Positions 1-4,386 of a DNA stretch of 5,755 nucleotides are shown here, one piece after another (the stretch's first letter is position 1; each line of letters begins with the position of its first letter). The stretch spans positions 1 through 5,755 of the forward strand of contig CAMOGO010000090.1 in assembly GCA_946614075.1 (NCBI GenBank). Direction: 5' to 3'. This DNA comes from an uncultured Lachnospiraceae bacterium. GTDB taxonomy: Bacteria; Bacillota_A; Clostridia; Lachnospirales; Lachnospiraceae. A program made the translations under genes and the position numbers. The notes below the pieces were generated by a model. The model was not told where the DNA came from. It searched no databases and saw only the letters and a program-made list of their open reading frames with translations.

Positions 1-80
1 GGCTTTGCCCTTTTGGTTCCAAGCATGTAGCAGTAGGCATCCGCACTCAGGAACCACCCACCGCCAAGTTCAATCGCCAT
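1..80 (-). CDS. small phage early protein, 3' end outside window
   Basis: The first 26 codons of a leftward gene that runs off the left edge. It begins MAIELGGGWFLSADAYCYML and continues with a basic stretch (GTKRAK). The start is supported by a strong ribosome binding site (TAAGGAGGAGAAG directly before the ATG), which includes the stop codon of the upstream Cro-like gene. The two genes are therefore tightly spaced in one operon driven by the leftward promoter at 436-464. The opening, with a Gly-rich turn and then aromatic residues, resembles small uncharacterised proteins of clostridial prophage early regions, but this is recall and not a search. No function is assigned. Confidence 0.7.
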   Translation of the reverse strand, partial: MAIELGGGWFLSADAYCYMLGTKRAK

Positions 81-90
81 CTTCTCCTCC

Positions 91-306
91 TTAGTTTGCG
101 TCCCCTACCAGATCCTCCAGCCGGACACCCAGCGCCTTGGCCATCTTCATCATGTTCACCATTCCCATGGTGAGATAGCCGTTCTCCTCCGACCGCTTCC
201 GCCACGTGTAGAATGTGGATTTTTCGATCCCGGCCTTCTTGGCTACTTCGTAGTCAGTCATGCCCAACCGGTCCCGGACGGCCTCGTACTTACATCTTGC
301 GTCCAT
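91..306 (-). CDS. Cro-like helix-turn-helix regulator (71 aa)
   Basis: A small XRE/Cro-type DNA-binding protein. The helix-turn-helix lies at about residues 16-38 (MTDYEVAKKAGIEKSTFYTW), followed by helices with the usual hydrophobic pattern (MVNMMKMAKALGVRLEDLV). The protein is essentially one HTH domain with no dimerisation or sensor domain, the size expected of a Cro. It is the first gene leftward of the switch, transcribed away from the CI-like repressor, and its ATG is preceded by a strong GGAGGAAGGAGG site. The leftward promoter at 436-464 would give a leader of about 120 nt. Its inferred role is to repress the repressor promoter and commit the phage to lytic growth. It could instead be an early activator. 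HTH assignment is secure; the Cro role rests on position. Confidence 0.85.
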   Translation of the reverse strand: MDARCKYEAVRDRLGMTDYEVAKKAGIEKSTFYTWRKRSEENGYLTMGMVNMMKMAKALGVRLEDLVGDAN

Positions 307-330
307 CAGGTCCTCCTTCCTCCATATGTA

Positions 331-404
331 GCGGTTGAAAATAGTACGATTTTTCGTTATACTGGTCTTGCTTAGGGAACAGTGTATAAATCGTATTCAA
401 CCGC
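331..404. repeat. inverted repeat with a 5-nt interruption in one arm
   Basis: The left arm reads GCGGTTGAA (331-339), AATAG, then TACGATTT (345-352). The right arm, read on the minus strand from 404 to 388, is GCGGTTGAATACGATTT, identical apart from lacking the 5-nt AATAG. Each arm contains one operator core. It may be two related operators in opposite orientation, or an RNA hairpin in the overlapping leaders. Confidence 0.5.
335..363 (+). promoter_or_regulatory. rightward promoter of the repressor-integrase operon
   Basis: TTGAAA (335-340), a 17-nt spacer and TATACT (358-363) form a near-consensus vegetative promoter reading toward the repressor. The start point should be near 370, which leaves a leader of about 137 nt before the repressor ATG at 507. 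One TACGATTT motif (345-352) lies in the spacer and another (388-395, inverted) just downstream of the predicted start, so it is probably repressible. A TATAAT at 438-443 could be a second rightward -10 but lacks a good -35. Confidence 0.6.
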
Positions 405-492
405 TCGCGGGTGCGTTATTTCGTACCCATATGGTACTATAATACGATATATACACGCTGTCAACATGTTTTTGCGAAATTTCGTACTATTT
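339..492. promoter_or_regulatory. operator cluster: five TACGAwwT sites
   Basis: Five copies of TACGAwwT lie at 345-352 (+), 388-395 (-), 418-425 (-), 443-450 (+) and 479-486 (-). They form nested inverted pairs. AAATAGTACGA (339-349) is repeated inverted at 482-492. AATACGATTTATACAC (minus strand, 397-382) matches AATACGATATATACAC (plus, 441-456) at 15 of 16 positions. The site at 479-486 is also half of a CGAAATTTCG palindrome (475-484). All copies overlap or flank the two facing promoters, so they are the likely binding sites of the CI-like and/or Cro-like proteins. Motif copies are seen directly; protein assignment is inferred. Confidence 0.65.
436..464 (-). promoter_or_regulatory. leftward early (lytic) promoter
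   Basis: On the minus strand, TTGACA (464-459), a 17-nt spacer and TATAGT (441-436) make a near-consensus promoter reading toward the Cro-like gene, with a start near 429. A TACGATAT motif (443-450) sits in the spacer, another core (418-425) covers the region just after the start, and a third (479-486) lies upstream of the -35. Repressor bound here would block the promoter. It faces the rightward promoter at 335-363, so the two transcripts overlap over about 60 bp. Confidence 0.7.
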
Positions 493-506
493 GTGTGAGG
501 TGTGTT

Positions 507-872
507 ATGTATGAGTATTTTGCGAAGCTCCTAGAGGCTCGTGGTGTCACAGCAAGCGATGTGTCGAAAGCAACAGGAATCCCGAAGAGAGCATTTAGCG
601 ATTGGAAAAACGGCCGCTACAAACAGCCAAGCCCAGAACGGCTCCAGCTACTCGCCGATTACTTCGATGTGCCTGTCGGTTACTTCATCACTGGCGACGC
701 TGAGCCTGTCTACTACGAAGACCCGGCGACCGCAGAGCTTGCGCAGCGTATGAAAGACGATCATGACTTCCGGCTGCTGTTCAGTGCCGCGAAAGACGTG
801 AGCCAGGAGACGCTGCAGCAGACCTATGACTATCTGCTTTACCTGAAGAAAAAGGAGCGGGGAGAAGAATGA
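507..872 (+). CDS. CI-like phage repressor, XRE family (121 aa)
   Basis: The inferred lysogeny repressor. An N-terminal XRE/HTH_3 domain occupies about residues 3-65, with the helix-turn-helix at 14-36 (SDVSKATGIPKRAFSDWKNG) and a typical closing segment (LQLLADYFDVPVGYFITGD). A short charged C-terminal part (about 75-121, ending YLLYLKKKERGEE) probably dimerises; there is no LexA-type autoprotease domain, so induction is not by RecA-stimulated self-cleavage. The start at ATG 507 is chosen because GAGGTG (497-502) precedes it and the protein opens straight into the domain. An in-frame GTG at 411 would add 32 residues encoded by the operator region and is unlikely. It is the first gene of a four-gene operon; its stop overlaps the next start (ATGA, 869-872). 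Confidence 0.85.
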   Translation: MYEYFAKLLEARGVTASDVSKATGIPKRAFSDWKNGRYKQPSPERLQLLADYFDVPVGYFITGDAEPVYYEDPATAELAQRMKDDHDFRLLFSAAKDVSQETLQQTYDYLLYLKKKERGEE

Positions 873-1108
873 CCTGCTGGTGGGATGAAGCTCACCAGGC
901 AGTGGTGGTTTACCTGCCGCTGGCCGTGGATGAAGCCGTCACTCAGAACGAGGACGGGACCCATACTATTTTTTTGAACGAGGCGCTGTGTGAAGCCAGG
1001 AAGATAAAGGCCTATCACCATGCGCTTAAACATATCCGCCGGAACGATTTCGCCGCCGGCTCCGTGCAGGCGGTGGAAGACTCGGCACACAAAGGAGGGA
1101 ACGAATGA
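869..1108 (+). CDS. small ImmA/IrrE-like protein lacking the catalytic Glu (79 aa)
   Basis: A short protein directly behind the repressor, overlapping it by ATGA. The central stretch GTHTIFLNEALCEARKIKAYHHALKHIRRNDF looks like the ImmA/IrrE (DUF955) core found in small proteins of clostridial prophages, where the motif is HExxH. Here the motif reads HALKH (about residues 51-55). Both zinc-binding His positions are kept, but the catalytic Glu is Ala (codon gcg; gag would be one base away). In ICEBs1 and phi105, ImmA is a metalloprotease that cleaves the neighbouring ImmR repressor. By analogy this protein may bind the repressor without cutting it, or be a decayed antirepressor. It is much shorter than full ImmA. 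The family call rests on motif and position only. Start support is AAGGAG/GGGGAG shortly upstream. Confidence 0.6.
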   Translation: MTCWWDEAHQAVVVYLPLAVDEAVTQNEDGTHTIFLNEALCEARKIKAYHHALKHIRRNDFAAGSVQAVEDSAHKGGNE

Positions 1109-1509
1109 AGAGAGTGCTGCTGTTGTTGCTGGTCGCCTGTCTTGCCTTGACGGACTGCGGAGGATCTGATCCGAAGAAGGACGCAAAGGACGCCTTTGTA
1201 AAGGCGATGGATTGCGGCTCTTACTCCGTCAGCAAAGCCCGGAACGATGTGACCGGGAACTGGAGGGTCGGTGTCCTGGCGTCAAAGGAGCAGGTCGCTG
1301 ATCACGCTGCTGAGTATTATGCCGCGTACTTCAAAGACGACAAAGAGATCCACTGCGTCGTGAACTTCGCCTACAACACGACCACGAAGATCGCTGTCGC
1401 CGGAGACTCCCTGTCCGTCACCGTGTACGACTACGTGAAGGGTGAGGAGCACGATGCAAAGCTGATGTTTTCCGGGGCATTCCTCTCTGAAAAGACGGTG
1501 AGCAAATGA
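1105..1509 (+). CDS. small exported protein, putative lipoprotein with altered lipobox (134 aa)
   Basis: The N-terminus MKRVLLLLLVACLALTDCGGSD is a signal peptide: two basic residues, a Leu-rich core, then Cys-Gly-Gly. It resembles a lipoprotein signal in which C18 would be lipidated, but the -1 residue is Asp where Gly, Ala or Ser is expected (gac instead of gcc would give LTAC). C12 follows a better local lipobox (LVAC) but is very near the N-terminus. The rest is a charged soluble domain with no family I can name (for example VGVLASKEQVADHAAEYYAAYF and GDSLSVTVYDYVKGEEHDAKLMFSG). A strong AAAGGAGGG site (1091-1099) precedes the ATG, and both ends overlap neighbours by ATGA. Small lipoproteins in lysogeny modules can exclude superinfecting phage (Ltp of TP-J34), a possible role here. 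Confidence 0.7.
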   Translation: MKRVLLLLLVACLALTDCGGSDPKKDAKDAFVKAMDCGSYSVSKARNDVTGNWRVGVLASKEQVADHAAEYYAAYFKDDKEIHCVVNFAYNTTTKIAVAGDSLSVTVYDYVKGEEHDAKLMFSGAFLSEKTVSK

Positions 1510-2885
1510 TCGCACTTTATGTCAGAGTATCGTCTGCTGAGCAGGCGAAGGATGGCTACTCCATCGACGAACAGATCCAGCGCTTAAAGTCCTACTCGCT
1601 GGCCATGGGATGGAAGGACGCGAAGGTGTACACAGACCCCGGGTTCTCCGGAGCGTCCCTCGACCGTCCGGCTCTGCAGGATCTGATCGGCGATGTGAAG
1701 GCCAGGAAAGTCACGCGGGTGGTTGTCTGGAAGTTGGACAGGCTTTCCCGCTCGCAAAAAGACACCCTCTATCTGATCGAGGATGTCTTCCGGGCGAATG
1801 GCTGCGATTTCGTGAGTATGACAGAGAACTTCGACACCGGCACTCCGTTCGGCGTGGCCATGATCGGAATCCTGGCAGTCTTTGCGCAGTTGGAGCGTGA
1901 GAAGATCAAAGAGAGGATGTCCATGGGAAAAGCCGGCCGGAACCGCGAGGGAAAATGGCGCGGAGGCGGTAACGTCCCGATCGGATACCGCTACATCGAC
2001 GGCCAGCTGGTCCCGGACCCATATGAGGCCATGCAGATCCGCGAGATGTTCGCTGATTTCATCGGCGGTGTTGGCACCTACCAGATCGCGAAGGGATTTG
2101 TCCAGAAGGGATACACCACCAGCTACGGCACGTGGAATTCCCAGCGCGTCCGGCTGTGCCTTATGAATCCGGTCTATGCCGGCATGGTCAGATGGGACGG
2201 TGTGGTTTGCCAGGGGTCTCATGAGCCGCTGGTGTCAAAAGAAGATTTTGACTCGATCCAGCCGCGCCTTCTGGCAGCCAAACGGCCGGCAGGTCCGAAG
2301 TCACCTTCACTGCTTGGCGGTCTGGTTTGGTGCAAACGATGCGGTGCGAGGTACATCTGCACGAGGAAGGCGAACAAAAAGCGATACTACTCCTGCCACT
2401 CCCGCGCTAAGTATAACCTCGACATGGTAAAGGACCCGAACTGCAAAAACGCCCATGTGCTGGAGGATGAGCTGGACAAGCTCGTGCTCGATCAGATCCG
2501 AACGCTGGTGCTGGACCCCTCAGCTCTGGAGGAACCGCACGATGCGCCGAAGGATGACCGGCGGAAGATCATCAGCGCCGAGATCCAGAAGCTCAACACC
2601 CAGCGCTCCCGCCTCCTCGACCTCTATGCTCAGGGAGATTTTGACCCGGAGGAACTCCGGCAGAAGCTCGAACCGCTCACCGAGAGGCGCGACCGCCTGC
2701 AGGCTGAGCTCGATTCCATTCCCGAAGAGGATGACCGTCAGAAAACGGCCCTTGACGCCATCCGCACCTTCGGTCAATTCATTGATTCTGGAACAAAGGA
2801 GGAGGTCAGGGCCCTCGTCGAGGCCCTCATCGACCGGGTCGAAATAGACGGCGATGATGTGTTCATTCATTGGACATTCTCCTGA
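1506..2885 (+). CDS. int: large serine recombinase (phage integrase, 459 aa)
   Basis: Catalyses integration of phage DNA between attP and attB through a serine-DNA intermediate. The resolvase catalytic domain covers about residues 1-140, with YVRVSS holding the nucleophile (S9) and R7, and LDRLSR giving R79 and R82; FAQLEREKIKERM starts the long linking helix. The recombinase domain spans about 155-260. A zinc ribbon follows, with C276-x2-C279 and then C297 and C313. A coiled coil lies at about 345-405 (ISAEIQKLNTQRSRLLDLYAQG) and the C-terminus ends VEALIDRVEIDGDDVFIHWTFS. At 459 aa it is intact and in the usual range. The start overlaps the lipoprotein stop (ATGA, 1506-1509) and has only a weak GGTGAG site, suggesting low, translationally coupled expression. 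Being last in the repressor operon, it should be made when the repressor is. Confidence 0.95.
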   Translation: MIALYVRVSSAEQAKDGYSIDEQIQRLKSYSLAMGWKDAKVYTDPGFSGASLDRPALQDLIGDVKARKVTRVVVWKLDRLSRSQKDTLYLIEDVFRANGCDFVSMTENFDTGTPFGVAMIGILAVFAQLEREKIKERMSMGKAGRNREGKWRGGGNVPIGYRYIDGQLVPDPYEAMQIREMFADFIGGVGTYQIAKGFVQKGYTTSYGTWNSQRVRLCLMNPVYAGMVRWDGVVCQGSHEPLVSKEDFDSIQPRLLAAKRPAGPKSPSLLGGLVWCKRCGARYICTRKANKKRYYSCHSRAKYNLDMVKDPNCKNAHVLEDELDKLVLDQIRTLVLDPSALEEPHDAPKDDRRKIISAEIQKLNTQRSRLLDLYAQGDFDPEELRQKLEPLTERRDRLQAELDSIPEEDDRQKTALDAIRTFGQFIDSGTKEEVRALVEALIDRVEIDGDDVFIHWTFS

Positions 2886-2887
2886 TA

Positions 2888-2927
2888 CAAAAATTCCGAA
2901 ACCATTTTATCCGTTTATGAATTTTTG
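2888..2927. other. attP: candidate attP: 40-bp dyad behind integrase
   Basis: CAAAAATTC (2888-2896) is exactly inverted as GAATTTTTG (2919-2927). Inside these, AAAC (2899-2902) pairs with GTTT (2913-2916), giving 13 matches in the outer 16 positions of each arm. The core is asymmetric, and the dyad centre falls at TT (2907-2908). Large serine integrases use attP sites of about 40-50 bp made of imperfect inverted half-sites around a central dinucleotide, often next to int. This one begins two bases after the int stop codon. It is too AT-rich, with too long a loop, to be a convincing terminator. Crossover position is not proven. Confidence 0.5.
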
Positions 2928-2930
2928 CAC

Positions 2931-2958
2931 AAAAAAAGAGGGGCCTCGCGCCCCTCTT
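2931..2958 (-). terminator. terminator of the leftward four-gene cassette
   Basis: Minus-strand AAGAGGGGC (2958-2950), loop GCGAG and GCCCCTCTT (2944-2936) form a perfect 9-bp stem followed by a run of T (2937-2931). The stem overlaps the stop codon of the 157-aa gene. On the plus strand no T run follows the hairpin, so it should stop mainly leftward transcripts before they reach the integrase gene antisense. Confidence 0.9.
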
Positions 2959-3430
2959 AAATCTTCAGCAGCCCCTTCCAGACCATCTCCATCTGGCTCC
3001 ATGTCAGCCCGGTGCGCTGCTTGATGTCGGCGACTTCCTGCCGGTGCAGCCCCCAGACGCTGATGCTCTGGATGCGATGGCGCTCCGTCGGAGTGAGCTC
3101 CACGCTCGTCCGGATCTCATGAATCCGTTTTGCGTCCATCATGCTGCCGGCTTCCGGCATCTGCTCCAGGAGCGCTTCCTGCTCCTCCTCCGGCGCGGTC
3201 TCGAGCAACTCGCTGATGCGGTCCGCCTGCGCCATGGTCTGCAGCGCGTTCATCTCGGCCCCGCCCATGTCATTCCGGATGAGGCCCTTGATGTAGCCCT
3301 GAATGTTGGGCTGAAGCTCCAGCCAGCGGATGACGTCTGCGTCTGTGGACTTGTTCAGCTTGAGCCCGATGGATCTCGTCATCGTCTTCTCATAGGCCTT
3401 CTGAGCCGCCTTGCTCTCCTCGCTCCTCAT
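2957..3430 (-). CDS. putative ribbon-helix-helix-like regulator, last gene of cassette (157 aa)
   Basis: Starts MRSEESKAAQKAYEK. Residues about 15-55 (RSIGLKLNKSTDADVIRWLE, then PNIQGYIKGLIRNDM) look like a strand followed by two helices. This pattern is common in small Firmicute mobile-element proteins and resembles a ribbon-helix-helix DNA-binding fold. The middle (66-100) is acidic and helical (LLETAPEEEQEALLEQM). The C-terminus, 129-155 (HRQEVADIKQRTGLTWSQME), could be a helix-turn-helix. The ATG at 3430 is chosen over an in-frame GTG at 3445 because AGGAGGAGAG (3442-3433) sits just before it, and the GTG codon overlaps the upstream stop. As the only likely DNA binder in the cassette, it is a candidate ligand for the palindrome at 4284-4300. 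Domain calls are by eye. Confidence 0.65.
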   Translation of the reverse strand: MRSEESKAAQKAYEKTMTRSIGLKLNKSTDADVIRWLELQPNIQGYIKGLIRNDMGGAEMNALQTMAQADRISELLETAPEEEQEALLEQMPEAGSMMDAKRIHEIRTSVELTPTERHRIQSISVWGLHRQEVADIKQRTGLTWSQMEMVWKGLLKI

Positions 3431-3441
3431 GTCTCTCCTCC

Positions 3442-3666
3442 TCACATGGTCGGGTTCTCGCCGTTGCTGTTGACCACCTTGCTCGCCAGGGCTTCCTCGC
3501 CGCCCATGCAGTACAGGTCCCAGAGCTCCTCGCTGTAGTCGTCAGTCGCTTCCTCGCCGTGGCTCTCGGCGTAGGCGTCGATCAGTTCGTTGGCCATGTC
3601 GGCGATCTCTTCCCAGTTCTCCGGCGGATACTCGCTTCCCCAGCTCTCCATGTTCCAGCGCTTCAT
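3442..3666 (-). CDS. small acidic protein of unknown function (74 aa)
   Basis: Not recognised. It is a very acidic, Trp- and Tyr-rich protein (MKRWNMESWGSEYPPENWEE) with two short predicted helices (EEIADMANELIDAYAESHGE and DYSEELWDLYCM) and no signal peptide or membrane segment. It looks like a soluble protein-binding or nucleic-acid-mimic type of protein, but that is only composition. Third gene of the leftward cassette, started by a strong AAAGGAGGAGAG (3682-3671) that overlaps the upstream stop codon. Its own stop (3444-3442) overlaps the ribosome binding site of the next gene. Confidence 0.75.
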   Translation of the reverse strand: MKRWNMESWGSEYPPENWEEIADMANELIDAYAESHGEEATDDYSEELWDLYCMGGEEALASKVVNSNGENPTM

Positions 3667-3670
3667 TCTT

Positions 3671-3922
3671 CTCTCCTCCTTTACCAGTTCACGTCATTGA
3701 TGTTGTTCCAGTTGTAAAAGACGGCCTCGTCGAACGTCTCCGGGACGTCTGCGCTCTGCATGTCATCGAGGACGTATACCTCTTCCTCGTCCGTGCCGAT
3801 GTGGTAAACCAGACAGACCGTGTCAAAGACCTCCGTGCGGAGTCGGACGAGTACCGCGTCCTCATCGTCTTTCCGGTCGATGATGGTGTAGCCGTTGATG
3901 CTTTCCATTTCTCTCCTCCTTT
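3671..3922 (-). repeat. identical ribosome-binding leaders in the cassette
   Basis: The 12-mer AAAGGAGGAGAG occurs exactly at 3922-3911 and 3682-3671, before the 75-aa and 74-aa genes, and its last 10 bases recur at 3442-3433 before the 157-aa gene. Such uniform leaders indicate that these genes are translated strongly and at similar levels. Confidence 0.7.
3681..3908 (-). CDS. small acidic protein of unknown function (75 aa)
   Basis: Not recognised. The opening MESINGYTIIDRKDDEDAVL suggests a strand-rich fold: alternating hydrophobic strands (YTIID, AVLVRL, VCLVYHI, EEVYVLDDM) and then an acidic and aromatic tail (FDEAVFYNWNNINDVNW). There is no signal peptide, membrane span or catalytic motif. 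Second gene of the cassette, with the ribosome binding site AAAGGAGGAGAG (3922-3911), which is the same 12-mer used by the next gene. Strong net negative charge is shared with the following gene. Function cannot be assigned. Confidence 0.75.
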   Translation of the reverse strand: MESINGYTIIDRKDDEDAVLVRLRTEVFDTVCLVYHIGTDEEEVYVLDDMQSADVPETFDEAVFYNWNNINDVNW

Positions 3923-3925
3923 GTC

Positions 3926-4243
3926 TTAGGCCACCAGCTGGCGGCTCATCTTGGCCTGTGCCTTCGTGGTGAAGGTCGCCCAGATGCTCTCTGTGTAGCT
4001 GTCGATCTTCTCCTGCGCCTCATCCATCTTGCCGGCGAAGACCGCTTCCAGGATGCCGAGGATCTGCTGCTCTTCGCGGGCGATGGTCTTCTGCCAGTCC
4101 CGGCCGTAGAAGTCGGCCAGATCGTAGAACCGGCTGATGGTCCACTTCTCGACCTTCAGCTCGCCGCGTTTGGCTGCGCCGTAGATCACGCTGATCTGCT
4201 TCTTAGAGAACTCCGTCGCCTCGTTCATCCCGTACTGTTTCAT
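3926..4243 (-). CDS. helical protein of unknown function, first gene of cassette (105 aa)
   Basis: Starts MKQYGMNEATEFSKKQISVI. A mostly helical, soluble protein: FSKKQISVIYGAAKRGELKV at about 12-31, an aromatic segment ISRFYDLADFYGRDW at about 36-50, then a long helix ILGILEAVFAGKMDEAQEKIDSY and a short basic tail. The first part resembles small proteins seen on clostridial plasmids and phages, but I cannot name the family. AGAGGAGG (4258-4251) lies 7 nt before the ATG at 4243. It is the first gene after the promoter at 4273-4301, with a leader of only about 20 nt. Confidence 0.75.
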   Translation of the reverse strand: MKQYGMNEATEFSKKQISVIYGAAKRGELKVEKWTISRFYDLADFYGRDWQKTIAREEQQILGILEAVFAGKMDEAQEKIDSYTESIWATFTTKAQAKMSRQLVA

Positions 4244-4272
4244 CTTGGTGCCTCCTCTCTTGAACTGTCTTT

Positions 4273-4301
4273 ATTCTATCATATGACAGTACCACTGTCA
4301 A
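4273..4301 (-). promoter_or_regulatory. leftward promoter of the accessory cassette
   Basis: TTGACA (4301-4296), a 17-nt spacer and TAGAAT (4278-4273) on the minus strand give a strong vegetative promoter with a start near 4266. It sits between the late-operon terminators and the first cassette gene, so the cassette is transcribed independently of the lysis genes. Confidence 0.75.
4284..4300. promoter_or_regulatory. 17-bp palindromic operator over the cassette promoter
   Basis: TGACAGT (4284-4290), ACC, ACTGTCA (4294-4300) is a perfect 7-bp inverted repeat. It contains most of the -35 hexamer and part of the spacer, so a bound dimer would block polymerase. A third ACTGTC lies at 4264-4269, near the start point and 30 bp (about three helical turns) from the one at 4294-4299. 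The sequence is unlike the TACGAwwT operators of the main switch, pointing to a different regulator. Confidence 0.65.
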
Positions 4302-4322
4302 CAGTTTTCTGAAGTTTTTTGC

Positions 4323-4353
4323 AAAAAAAATAAGCCCCGGGTTTCCCCGAGGC
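4323..4353 (-). terminator. second (distal) late-operon terminator
   Basis: On the minus strand GCCTCGGG (4353-4346), a GAAA tetraloop and CCCGGGGC (4341-4334) form an 8-bp stem with one U-G pair, followed by TTATTTTTTTT (4333-4323). On the plus strand the U-G pair becomes a C-A mismatch and no T run follows, so it acts leftward. Confidence 0.9.
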
Positions 4354-4356
4354 ATG

Positions 4357-4386
4357 AAAAAACGGCGAAGGTATTAGCAGCGCCGT
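4357..4386 (-). terminator. first late-operon terminator, just after endolysin
   Basis: Minus-strand ACGGCG (4386-4381), a 13-nt loop and CGCCGT (4367-4362), then a T run (4362-4357). It overlaps the last base of the endolysin stop codon. The stem is short and the loop long, so it is probably weaker than the hairpin that follows it. Confidence 0.65.

Noticed and set aside
438..443. TATAAT as the main rightward -10 for the repressor
   Set aside because: No acceptable -35 at 16-18 bp spacing and no extended -10; the promoter at 335-363 is better. It may still act as a weak maintenance promoter.
411..506. GTG start at 411 that would lengthen the repressor by 32 residues
   Set aside because: The added segment is encoded by operator and promoter DNA, while ATG 507 has a ribosome binding site and opens directly into the HTH domain.
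1584..2222. 212-aa open frame antisense to the integrase
   Set aside because: Shadow frame over a clear serine recombinase; no supporting domain and no promoter or operon context.
2888..2927. The dyad behind int as a rho-independent terminator for the integrase operon
   Set aside because: The arms are almost entirely A/T, the loop is 22 nt and no T run follows the stem; position and symmetry fit an attachment site better. A weak terminator role is not excluded.
3431..3445. GTG start at 3445 for the 157-aa protein
   Set aside because: The codons from GTG to the ATG at 3430 are the ribosome binding site itself (AGGAGGAGAG).
3044..3538. 164-aa plus-strand frame across the cassette
   Set aside because: Spans two minus-strand genes that have strong ribosome binding sites; Leu/Arg-rich shadow composition.
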